Shown in pieces: positions 1 to 8,610 of a stretch of DNA of 11,440 nt. The DNA lies in assembly GCA_038093975.1 (NCBI GenBank), contig JBBPTG010000469.1, forward strand, positions 1-11,440. The letters are read 5' to 3'. Source of the stretch: Chalciporus piperatus (taxonomy: Eukaryota; Basidiomycota; Agaricomycetes; Boletales; Boletaceae). Position numbers and translations under genes: made by a program. Each line of letters begins with the position of its first letter. The first letter of the stretch is position 1. The notes under the pieces were generated by a model. That model saw only the letters and a program-made list of their open reading frames with translations. It was not told where the DNA came from and did not search any database.

Positions 1-1409
1 CTTTCATCGTGGACTCAAGAGCGGCTGCTCGTCCCTGGGGTACTGCGTACCAAAACTTGGGTGCACCAAAGTGAATATAGTTGATGCTGAAAAGATCCAT
101 ATCCTCGACGTGCCAAGCAAAGGTAGCTCTCCACATGCCAAAGTACAGGTAAGGCAAGTTAACACCCGGAAGACCCTTGGAGGAGGAGGGAAGGATGCGA
201 TCTAGGAACGATGGGAGATGCCCTACGTTCCAGATTTTCGTCTCGTCGGTATATAGCGAGCCTTGATTATCACGTTACAGAGTGCAACAGGCGAGAGTGA
301 ACTAGAACTTACCCTGAGTATCTGCGCCATACCACGCAGACCTGCCCAAACTACAGTTCCTCCAATATTGCCGTTCGAGTTTTTGACAGAACTCGGTTGT
401 ATAGTCTTCAGGAGTTGTACCAGAGGGGAGCCAGTCTTTTGAAGGATCAAAGACCTGGTTGAATGCAGCATCTTTTGCAGCGCGTGCGGCAAGTTGTGCT
501 TCACGGGCCGCGCGAGTTTGCGTGCGCCTACCCTTTTGCTTGGGTTTTTCCTCAGCTTGATCCTCATCAATCTCGGCGTCGTCTTCAGCACCAGCATCGT
601 CCGCCCCATTTCCAGGAGTTGGTGCGTCTGCAGAACCTGACGGTTGGGGACCGGCATCTGCAGTTGGTGACTGTGGATGCCCCACGCTTGTAGGTGGCGA
701 CATGGGCTCACGAGATTCGTCGACAACCATGTTTGTAGATTCTTCGGCATGCTCCTCCTTGACTGCAGAGGCAGGTCGACGACTTTCGGGCTCGACGGAT
801 TCGACCTTGTGGCTTGTAGCTCTGGTGCGACGTCTCGTTTGCCTTGCACCCACATTTGCGCTCCGAGCATGGAGTCCGACATCATCCACGCCGGGTGCAC
901 GGAAGTCTTCTTTACTACAAAGTTCTGCCCATTCGCGCACGCTCATGACTCTACGCTTTTCGACGTTTTGCTGCCTAAAGAGACCCCCGCGTCCGAGCAT
1001 GTGTTGCTCGATTGGCGATCTGATCTTTACGCTTGCGAGTTGATCATTGATTGGAGGGAGCGCGTCGACCCTATCTGGGATGAGTGCGAGTGTTGGAAGT
1101 CGTCGTGGACTGTACTCACCATTCCTTTGGTGGTATGACCTTAACGATGCCACTTCGGAGACCCCATGCCTCGACTTTGGTCATGTAACCCTCAAAGTCG
1201 ACGAACTCATCCATCGTGGGTTTGAAGACGGGTATGCCGCGGTGAGCGAGAGGATCGTCATCTGGGTCGAGCCAAGTTCTGCCATCAGAGTGAGGAGAGG
1301 GAGGAAGATGAGCGCCTTCTGATCCAAAGAAGTGGTCTGGTTGCACGGGGATTGCGGGCGCGGGTGGTGACGCGGATCTGGACAGCGAGGGCGAGCGGCT
1401 GTTCGACAT
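1..1409 (-). CDS. KDM4-type JmjN/JmjC histone lysine demethylase, 5' part (runs off left edge)
   Basis: Exons, in transcription order: 1409-1120, 1070-313 and 261-1. Introns are 49 bp (GTGAGT...ATAG) and 51 bp (GTAAGT...CAAG); phases agree and 436 residues are visible. A JmjN domain lies at about residues 59-97, from GIPVFKPTMDEF to KVIPPKEW. A helical stretch (SPIEQHMLGRGGLF, VREWAELC) resembles the inter-domain region of KDM4/Rph1/Gis1. A long charged linker rich in Glu, Asp, Lys and Arg follows. The JmjC domain begins near residue 360 and includes PYLYFGMW and FAWHVEDMD. His400 and Glu402 are the first two Fe(II) ligands; Asn410 and Lys418 sit in the 2-oxoglutarate pocket. The third ligand lies outside the window. 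Known role of the family: Fe(II)/2-oxoglutarate-dependent demethylation of histone H3 K9/K36 in the nucleus. I start at the ATG at 1409; the in-frame codon at 1430 is GTG. The gene diverges from ornithine carbamoyltransferase. Substrate specificity cannot be read from this fragment. Confidence 0.93.
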
Positions 1410-1739
1410 CGCGGGCTGTGAATCTCCCACGGAGAAAATCTAAGACTGGTCTTGACAGCGGTGAGCTCGAGTAGTTGTGGTAGGTCGCTGACGGTGGTGA
1501 ATGTGCTTGGTCGTCGTCGTCGACAGCGACGGTGAGGCTGTGAATCGGTTGCGATATCTGGCGCTACTAGAGAGACTCCGAGAGCGACATTTTGGTGCGA
1601 CGACTCCTCGGTCATTTCCGCAGTGGTGATTATGTAATACAAAGCTAACTGGGACTTGACTTGGACTACTACTAGTACCACTAGTCTGACTAGTCTTGAC
1701 CCGCTAACCAAGTTTCTACTGACCACCCGAATTGCAGAT
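1410..1739. promoter_or_regulatory. Shared divergent promoter region, demethylase / ornithine carbamoyltransferase
   Basis: This 330-bp stretch lies between two outward-facing start codons, so it must hold both 5' UTRs and both promoters unless an upstream exon exists. I see no convincing TATA box. A TGACTA at 1688-1693 only partly resembles the Gcn4/Cpc1 site (TGACTC) that controls arginine genes in other fungi. The last part, with CTAAC near 1714, a pyrimidine-leaning run and TTGCAG ending at 1737, looks like the 3' end of an intron. Some of this stretch may therefore be intron of the plus-strand gene. Overlapping open frames here on both strands use non-ATG starts and resemble nothing. Confidence 0.5.
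1671..1697. repeat. Three 9-bp direct repeats, each starting with palindrome ACTAGT
   Basis: ACTAGT occurs at 1671, 1680 and 1689, exactly 9 bp apart, in the units ACTAGTACC, ACTAGTCTG and ACTAGTCTT. It lies about 45-70 bp upstream of the ornithine carbamoyltransferase ATG. It could be a binding-site cluster or simple sequence drift; the sequence alone does not decide. Confidence 0.7.
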
Positions 1740-3016
1740 ATGCGCCCAGTACCACATTTGATGACACTGGCAGACCTCACTGGTCCACAGATAAACCGTC
1801 TGGTCAGTCATGCACACGCTCTCAAACAGGCATCACTCCCTTGGCTCGCTCCCCAGGGCAAAAACCAGAAAAATTCGCGTCTGCGTATGCCCTCACAGTC
1901 CCTGTTCAATAAATCCATCGCTCTCATCTTCTCAAAGCGTAGCACACGAACACGCGTGTCTGCAGAGACTGCCGCTGTCCTGCTCGGTGGACGTGCTCTC
2001 TTTCTCGGTCGTGAGGATATCCAACTCGGCGTGAACGAGTCTCCCCGTGATACCGCGCGTGTCATCGGTGGAATGTGCCAGGGCATCTTTGCTCGTGTCG
2101 GTGCTCACGAGGAGATCGAGGTGAGGACATGAAATACGTCTTTGTCACGTATACGTACTAACCCGCACAGGAACTCGCAAAACATTCGCCAGTCCCAGTC
2201 TTGAATGCTCTCTCCTCCCTCTGGCATCCTACACAAATTCTCGCGGACCTTCTCACCCTTCACGAACATGCCCACCTCTTCGACCCCAACTCGTCTCCCG
2301 CTGGCCCAAATAAACATCTCCCTAACCTTCGCCCACTCACAATTGCATACGTTGGGGACCCCGCCAATGTCCTGAATGACATGCTCGTCACATACCCCCG
2401 TCTCGGTCACAAGATCCGTATTGCATCTCCACCCCAGCCGGCTTACCAGTGTGCAAAACCCGTGTGGGATCGCGTCGTGGAGTTAGGGTGCGACGAGCAC
2501 ATCTGGTGGGGAAGCGACCCTCGCGAAGCCGTCAAGGGCGCGGACGTTGTTGTCACTGACACTTGGTGAGAAACACTCAGTATTCCCTTCACCTCCACGG
2601 ATGTGTCATAAATCACCCCCGAATTAGGATATCCATGGGACAAGAGGCAGAAAAGGAACAGCGTCTCAAAGACTTTGCCGGATATCAGGTAACAGAAGCA
2701 CTTTGTCGAGAAGGCGGTGCCAATCCGGATTGGAAATTCCTTCACTGTCTTCCTCGGAAGCAAAATGAAGTCGACGACGAGGTTCGTTTGTAGTGACACG
2801 GTGGTGTTTGTTTGACTTGACTAAGTGATCTTCAGGTGTTCTACGGCCCGCGGTCGTTGGCTTTCCCCGAAGCTGACAACCGTAAATGGACCATCATGGC
2901 CGCGTTCGAGTGCGTATTACTTACCCACTCACTCCCCTCCGATTCTGATACTTTTCAGTCTCTTGTTTGGTAAATGGGATCTCACCGGCGAACAACCGGG
3001 CAAGGCACGCCGATAA
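1740..3016 (+). CDS. ARG3: Ornithine carbamoyltransferase (ornithine transcarbamylase), complete, five exons
   Basis: The enzyme joins carbamoyl phosphate and ornithine to give citrulline in arginine biosynthesis. Exons are 1740-2120, 2171-2565, 2628-2781, 2836-2909 and 2959-3016, with GT-AG introns of 50, 62, 54 and 49 bp and consistent phases, giving 353 aa, normal for the family. Carbamoyl-phosphate motif STRTR is at residues 68-72 and HPTQ at 146-149. Further landmarks are the SMG loop (TDTWISMGQE, 261-263), the HCLP motif (298-301, catalytic Cys299) and the usual C-terminal FGKWDLTG. The first intron carries a textbook TACTAAC branch site. The gene name is that of the yeast orthologue. 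The N-terminus is doubtful: ATG 1740 puts the catalytic domain almost at residue 1, with no mitochondrial presequence. An intron-like acceptor (TTGCAG at 1732-1737) sits 2 bp before this ATG, so a small upstream exon with a presequence may be missing. Otherwise the protein would be cytosolic, as in budding yeast. Confidence 0.96.
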
Positions 3017-3511
3017 CTGCAGTTGATTCTCGTCGACGTTCCCCTCCATGTCAGCCAAAACTGTATTATACAAGTGCATGGTATTAATGTGGTATATGTG
3101 ATCAGTCAATGTGAACGACCTTCAAAGGGACTGCAATGAGGCGCAGCTGATTGCTACAGGTACGCCCTGTGAGATCATACTCAGGTTTAGGGAGGAATTC
3201 TATACAATGTGCCTTCCATGTCGGCACACAGCCACGACTTACGAGTGGACTACTAATCAAATGACCATCTCGAAGGTCTGGTTTGGGGAGACTACGAGTA
3301 GCTAGCAAGTCTCACCAACTCAGTTTCCCTTGAGGGGTAAGAAGACATGCCAAGCCAGCACGACCATATGAATTGTTATGGACCAGGGAGGCATGAAGTC
3401 AAGAGTCTACTGGACGAGAACGTTTGGAATGTGTGCAGATGTACCGTACACCCCAGAGGCCCGGCTAATAGTACACGATGCACGAGAAATATAGAAATAC
3501 GGACAGACCAT
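3017..3511. other. Convergent intergenic region (3' UTRs)
   Basis: This 495-bp stretch lies between the stop codons of ornithine carbamoyltransferase (plus) and the TPR gene (minus). It should hold both 3' UTRs and polyadenylation sites; an AT-rich patch near 3060-3105 may end the plus-strand transcript. Short open frames on both strands resemble nothing, and I found no remnant of a CHAT domain downstream of the TPR stop. No RNA gene or repeat was seen. Confidence 0.6.
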
Positions 3512-6500
3512 TCACCAAGGCACTTCCTCCGAGTCCGAGTCGCTCGTCCTAGTAGTGGTACCCGTCGACCACGGACTGTCACAATTCTTGGATACGATGA
3601 CGCGCGGAGGCCCACGCCGGTTCGTCTTAGGGTTCGTCTTCACTTGCGCACCGGGACGGCGGAAAGCAAGGGCCAGTGGTAATTCCACCGGGCCCGAATC
3701 GTTCTCGGCAGCAACTTTCTTCATCGGGCTCGAGCTCTCTTTCTCCCTCTTCGCGAGGCGTCTGCTCACCCATCGCGATGCCGCGCCCGCCGATCCAAGC
3801 ACTTCAAGCACTTCCTCTAGGGCATGATTCACATCCCCCTTTGTATCCCTGGAGTCCGTCTGCCGGGTAGCCATCAAAAGCCTATTGGCTCTGCTAGAAG
3901 CAGCCGTATTTGCTTTGGGGATGCGAGGACTTGACTTCTTCCATACGCCCTCATCGTCCGCATCGTACCCCGAAGCTCCCAACCTCCTTGGAAGGGCGGG
4001 CGGCGGTAGCGCCAGTAATTCGGGACGGCCGACAAAAGCTGAGGCCGACAATTGAGGATGTATATGTTGATCTGGAATACTGTGATGCTTTCGCGGGACA
4101 GCTGGGATGGTTTGCATATCGGCGTCATCCGGTGTGTGTCGTATGACATCTTCGTGATATTTGGCCTTCAGCTTCATGGCTGGTTGTTCAGCTCGGAGGT
4201 CATGGTTACCAAGCCTAACAAAGCCAGCGCAGAGGGCGTGCGTGTGGTTCTGGAGTCGACGAGCGCGACCCGAACTATTCCCAGGTGAGATTTCGTCAGC
4301 CTGCTTTTGCCATGCGATTGCTTCCTCGAGGTCCTTGATATGTCCATACTTGTGGAAACGAGCAAGGAGAGATCTGCCTAGTGATTCAAGGCGATCAGGA
4401 CGATGTGGATCATCGCCAGGAGTGAGCCGTATGGCCTCATTGTGCCTCGAAATCGATTGCTCGATGTCCTTGGGGTCTTCAAGCTCGACGTAGCGAGCAC
4501 GGAGGGATGTTCCTAGGTTCTTTAGGCGCTGAGCGCGAGCTGGAGGATCCTCCGGAGTGAGCCGTACAGCTTCCTCCTCCATCGCAGTTGCTCGCTCGAG
4601 GTCATCAAGGTCACCGAGTTTAATAAAGCGAATGCGGAGGGCGCTTCCAAGGTTCTGGAGCCGACGAGCGCGGGCTGGACTATCCTTGGGAGTAAGTCGT
4701 TCAGCCTTCTCTCTCCTCGAAATCGCTTCCCCGAGGTCCTTGATGTTACCAAGCTTGTCAAAGCGAGCACGGAGAGAGCTGCCTAGCGATTCCAGGCGGC
4801 CAGCCTGGTGTGGATCATCATCAGGAGTGAGCCGTGTGGCCTCATTATGCCGCGCAATTGATTGCTCGATGTTCTTGAGGTCTCCAAGCCGGGCAAAGCG
4901 AGTACGAAGAGATGTTCCTAGGTTTTTGAGGCGCTGAGCGCGAGCTGGATGATCCTTCGGAGTGAGCCGTACAGCTTCCTCCTCCATTGAAATCGCTCGT
5001 TCGAGGTCATCGAGGTCACCACGCCTGACGAAGCGAGTGTAGAGAACGGACCCAAGGTTTTGGAGTTGACGAGCACGGTCTGGATGGCGTTCGTGAAGGA
5101 GCGGCACAGCTTCCTCCTTACTTGTGATCGCTCGTTCGAGGTCATCAAGGTTACCGAACTTGACAAAGCGAATGTAGAGAGTGAACCCAAGGTTTTGGAG
5201 TTGACGAGCACGGTCTGGATGACGCTCGTGAAGGAGCTGGATAGCATCCTCTAGGTTCACGATTGCTTGGTCAAGGTCACGGGGTTGGCCATGCTCCCCT
5301 TGTAGTTCAAAACGCCTCCTAAATGCGAGACCGAGGTTTTCTAGCCTGTAAGGCCGGTCAAAATAGTCGCCAGGAGGAACCCGAACAGCGATGTCTAGTT
5401 CGACGATCAAATCGTCGAGTTCAGGTAAGGTGCCTTGGGATATGACTCTGGTCCGTTTGCATCCTTGGAGAACAAGGATAGCGGCTCGGCGCTCTTGGCT
5501 GCCCTCGGGGCACGCCACCTTGACCTCCTTCATGAGTTTTTCCACATCCTCCGCAAGGGATATCTTATGCCCTCGTCTCTGATAGCGATACAGGAGTGCT
5601 TGGCCGAGACTGAGCAGGGTGGCAGGGCGGTCTGGATGAGGAGCACGGCGCATCTCTAGTGCTTCTCGATAGAGTGCGATAGGTTGAGGGATTCCAGCGG
5701 CTGTACCGTTGACCTTACAGCGATGGAACTTTGCCGTGGCGAAGTTGAGCAATGCGGACGGGCGACATTCATGGTCAGGCAGACAACCGCGCAGGGCGAG
5801 TTCAAAATGTTTGGTAGCGTTCCCGAGATCAGCTGTCCCATAGTGTTCGAGGTAACGGAAGAGTGCGTCGTGTCCCAGATCTGTCTCTTGCACTACGACG
5901 GACGATATTTCCAGCCCAGACTAAAAAAAATAAAGGATTAACAGATGTGCAGCATCGGATGTCACAGTCGGCATACATTATGTTTTTGATTCAAGTATGC
6001 TTCCGAATACGGGTAATGTCGCCGCTCTGCAGTCAGCAAGAGCGAGAAATCATATTTGCCCTCTCCTCGAGGGAAATTGATCACTTTCGGGCTTTGATTA
6101 CCGACCTCAAGGATGAATATTTCATGACAGACTCACGAGAAGTGTTGCCAACCAGATCGCCCAGGGTGATATCCACTGTGCCGAGCGTTTTCCCGTTCCC
6201 GAGGATCTCCTTGAGCTCGAATGCAGCACAGAAGGAGAGTTTGACTTTAACAGAAGGATCATAGGACCTTGTATCATGAGCGTAGATAAGCAGAGAAGTC
6301 CGATCAGTGTCTCACAAAATGATTTCGTCATCCCATTCGATAACACTTTCGCAAACCGACAGCGATCTGACCTTGGTTTTTCTTTGGATGGCATTGAACT
6401 GGACGAGCACATAAAAGCCGACAGGTAGAGATATGAGGCTTTCATTCACATTGTCAACCCGAATGCCTGTGAGAGCTTTGTCACACTCCATAACAACACA

Positions 6501-6757
6501 GCAAATGATACGTACGTGAAATGACAATCCACGAATTTTCGATTGAAGGCGCAGGAAGAGAGAAACCCCGGAGCTTGTTGAAGTTTTCGCAGACAGCGAT
6601 GGTGGCATTACTGTTCGAAGGCGAAGAGACAGCAAACACCTCAAGGGTGGGTATGGATTTCTCTGGGATATTGGTGTCCCTGCTTCCGTTTATTTAACAT
6701 GACATTCCAAGCGAAACGAAACGAAGACGCACTTTCGTCTCTCCAAGTAAACGGCAT
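3512..6757 (-). CDS. C2-like plus tetratricopeptide repeat protein, CHAT-less variant of an agaricomycete family
   Basis: Proposed exons in transcription order: 6757-6733, 6662-6516, 6466-6316, 6267-6137, 6065-5977 and 5920-3512, about 983 aa. The introns (70, 49, 48, 71 and 56 bp) are GT-AG and restore one frame; the last ends in a T8 tract plus AG. Residues 15-175 look like a C2-type beta sandwich (VIEWDDEIIL, VKVKLSFCAAFEL, LGNGKTLGTVDI). Residues 200-391 hold degenerate TPRs (HPDRPATLLSLGQALLYRY) and residues 392-751 hold eight 45-residue TPRs. Residues 752-983 are a low-complexity charged tail ending SDSDSEEVPW. From memory, agaricomycete relatives share the C2-like and TPR parts but end in a CHAT caspase-like domain, absent here. 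TPR arrays usually bind proteins; the partner is unknown. The start is uncertain: an upstream ATG at 6874 joined through a 49-bp intron gives another N-terminus. The repeat-containing exon is secure. Confidence 0.8.
4211..5020 (-). repeat. 405-bp higher-order repeat: a three-TPR block duplicated in tandem
   Basis: Units 3-4-5 (5020-4616) and 6-7-8 (4615-4211) match in order. The first member of each block has EEEAVRLTP and AQRLKNLGTSLR. The second has IEQSI.RHNEA and RLESLG. The third has IKDL.EAI and ARRLQN. Equivalent units in the two blocks resemble each other more than their neighbours, so the block of three was copied as one piece. The third unit of the second copy has decayed (HTHALCAGF replaces the LGSALRIRF pattern). 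Confidence 0.88.
4211..5290 (-). repeat. Eight tandem 135-bp units encoding 45-residue TPR motifs
   Basis: Units begin (minus strand) at 5290, 5155, 5020, 4885, 4750, 4615, 4480 and 4345. Consensus is roughly G(D/N)LDDLERAI...EA.RLTP.D.P.RA.RLxNLGxSLRxRF. Unit length is exactly 45 codons throughout with no indels. The first two units share a DNA stretch of over 30 identical bases (around 5050-5090 versus 5185-5225), showing recent duplication or conversion. Confidence 0.93.
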
Positions 6758-6907
6758 CTATACAAAAAAAGATAGCAATGACCGGTTAATCCAAACAACA
6801 AAATACTTGCTATCATCAGAAACCAATATGTATCTTTCGGTTAAGAGTTCCCGGACAAAGCTTTCTTTTCTCATGTCGTCAGGCGCTAATCCTTCCTGGG
6901 AGCTTGG
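6758..6907 (-). promoter_or_regulatory. Short spacer between tandem minus-strand genes; 5' UTR/promoter of the TPR gene with a likely intron
   Basis: Only 150 bp separate the stop of the 347-aa gene (6908) from the modelled TPR start. Within it, 6806-6758 has every mark of a 49-bp intron on the minus strand: donor GTATTT, branch GATTAAC, a T7 tract and TAG. Splicing it places the modelled ATG directly after the acceptor. An upstream ATG at 6874 could feed an open frame through this intron, giving an alternative coding start. Confidence 0.55.
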
Positions 6908-8180
6908 TCAGTACAGAAAGAGGTTATTAGGTGCAACCATATCAAAGCGAACCGTTTCGAGCATGTGCATCCACTGACTGTCATGGGTGACAGCCACATC
7001 GGCATCAGGATTCTGACCGAAAAACAATCAGGGTGTTGTGTTCGATGGCGAATTGTGATCGCGCAAACCTTATCCAAGAGGAAACGGTTGATGACATCGG
7101 ATGGGTGGAACGGCTGGAAGTTAGCTCAATTATGGCAAATCGAAAACACCGTGAAGGTTCCTACCTGGGATAATCGTGGTACATGTTCGTAACCTACTCC
7201 CCCATTAGTGTCCTGAAGCACTTTGTAATGATGCGAGAACGAAAACCGCGACTCACCCTTGAGGGATATACTGTTCCAGAGTGTGTATAAAATACCAAGT
7301 GCAATACCCATGAACAGGCGGAACATTGCGACCCAAGTGCTCGACGCCCGCGGCAACGACTCGATGACAGGTTCCGGAAGCCACCACCTTACCATGACCT
7401 TGAAACCGCTGATGAAGACAGTTTGGTTGAGACTACCATCGTTGGTGTTCCGAGGACCAGCACGCCAGTACATCGAGAACGTAGGTTCCCACTTGTGTAT
7501 TCTGGCACCTGCGTCCTCTTCATTCGGTCGTTTCACGAAGATTTCTCCGTCATGTGGGGCATTATGGAAGGAACCCAGAGACCATGAGTGAGTTTTGTGC
7601 AGCCCGGTGATCAAGTAAAGGGAGTTTCGGCGGGCAAAGGCACACCAGCGTTGGGCATTTTTGATCGCAATCTTGTGAAATTCTTCCTTTTCTTTCAATT
7701 CATGGCGGACAGCCCCGAATGGGAGAACGAGGATAGCTCCAGAAGGTGAGGATGGGACGAATCTATAAATCACCCTTATGATACATGGTCAGCCTCGTCG
7801 TGGCTCCCCACTGTAATCCCCATTAAAGGATACCTTTCATCTGGTTCCGCTGGTGGTTGGTGCTGAATGTGAGGGGAGCTGATGAAATGGTCGGAAGGGA
7901 TTGCATCAGGATTAATGTCGAGTTCCTCCTCGCCGCATTCAATCGGTTCGAAATCGGGAGGAATACGGTGTTTGCGGTGGAGGTCATGGTCAGAAGAGTA
8001 TCGTATGTTGAACAGGACTTGGAACCTTCCATTGCTATCAACGTAACCCACATCTCCAATCTGAAGTCCGTCGTTTTGATAGGACTCAGGGAGAGTGCTG
8101 CTTGGCTCGGGAGTGCGGAGAGGGTAGCCAAATTCCGTTGGTAGATTATTCGCGTAAACATCCTGCACGGAGTCGCTCAT
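6908..8180 (-). CDS. Uncharacterised agaricomycete-family protein (SLYLITG / AVTHD motifs), 347 aa
   Basis: Exons in transcription order: 8180-7834, 7774-7257, 7193-7165, 7113-7069 and 7012-6908. Introns are 59, 63, 51 and 56 bp, phases agree, and the last three exons are only 29, 45 and 105 nt. The start is the ATG at 8180 (MSDSVQDVY). I recognise a family common in mushroom genomes, but no function is known to me. Its marks here are GDVGYVDSNGRFQVLFNI (residues 42-59), GAILVLPFGAVRHEL (128-141), SLYLITGLHKTHSW (167-180), NQTVFISGFKV (232-242), HPSDVINRFLL (301-311) and ADVAVTHDSQW (317-327). Residues 263-286 are hydrophobic and could span a membrane; I saw no signal peptide. The 63-bp intron has no in-frame stop, so a form retaining 21 residues is possible; without the next two splices the frame ends early at 7126. 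It sits between the TPR and F-box genes on the same strand. Confidence 0.82.
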
Positions 8181-8610
8181 TGCGAAGTGGAGGGGCTCCG
8201 AGGGCCAGGTAACAAGCTTGTGTAGTTTCCCAGAGACAGACTATGTACTTACTGTGCTTCAAGCGCTTGTCATTTGACACGTGGAGGTACTTACGTTGTT
8301 GAGACAATGACACCACCGTGACTCGGATCCAAACGGGCTCTGTCATTTCTATGCTATCGCTCGTGATATGAGGGGTAGGAAGAGAAGCGAAAGATACTGA
8401 TGTGACGACGTCGGCGTGGACTCTGAGATGCGTGGAGATTGGGTCTCGTGTCGGTATGTGTAGTCTGTTCGACAGGGTTATCAATAGTAAGAGCTGCAAT
8501 GGCTGATGTTCCTTTCAACTTGAAGTTCCAGTTACAATACTATTGTCTATCGCTTTGCAGACAATATACAGGCGTAGTATAACTCGCTCAAACCATCCCG
8601 ACTACCGAGC
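8181..8610 (-). promoter_or_regulatory. Intergenic: 3' UTR of F-box gene and promoter/5' UTR of the 347-aa gene
   Basis: This 430-bp stretch lies between two same-strand genes. On the minus strand, a likely 43-bp intron (GTAAGT at 8294 to CACAG at 8252) and a second GTAAGT at 8252 lie upstream of ATG 8180, suggesting a spliced 5' UTR. A short open frame from ATG 8346 (MTEPVWIRVTVV) enters this intron. I could not join it in frame to the main protein, since a TAG lies in the main frame between them. No RNA gene was seen. Confidence 0.45.

Noticed and set aside
677..1322. Plus-strand open frames inside the demethylase gene
   Set aside because: They are antisense to exons carrying clear JmjN/JmjC homology; no domain or splice logic supports them.
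1181..1780. 199-codon minus-strand open frame across the divergent promoter
   Set aside because: It reads the demethylase exon in the wrong frame, is rich in Arg/Ser/Pro as expected for an out-of-frame shadow, and lacks the JmjN sequence present in the neighbouring frame.
3017..3511. Possible tRNA, small RNA or CHAT remnant in the convergent gap
   Set aside because: I found no cloverleaf-like arrangement, no B-box-like GGTTCRANTCC and no CHAT-like motif in any frame.
4557..4937. Plus-strand frames in the TPR repeat region (SRSSRSPSL...)
   Set aside because: They are periodic antisense shadows of the tandem TPR units, with the same 135-bp period.
6312..6644. Unspliced reading through the 49-bp intron 6467-6515 in the TPR gene (LSFHVRIICCVV)
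   Set aside because: The frame is open, but a perfect GTACGT...CACAG intron of standard size joins the other frame (NATIAVCENF...IVIS to IRVDNVNES), which fits better and links to an upstream start. Full-length cDNA would settle it.
7126..7164. Stop at 7126 as the natural end of the 347-aa protein
   Set aside because: GTAGGA...TTCCAG splicing at 7164-7114, with a CTAAC branch, leads to HPSDVINRFLL and ADVAVTHDSQW, which look like conserved family motifs.
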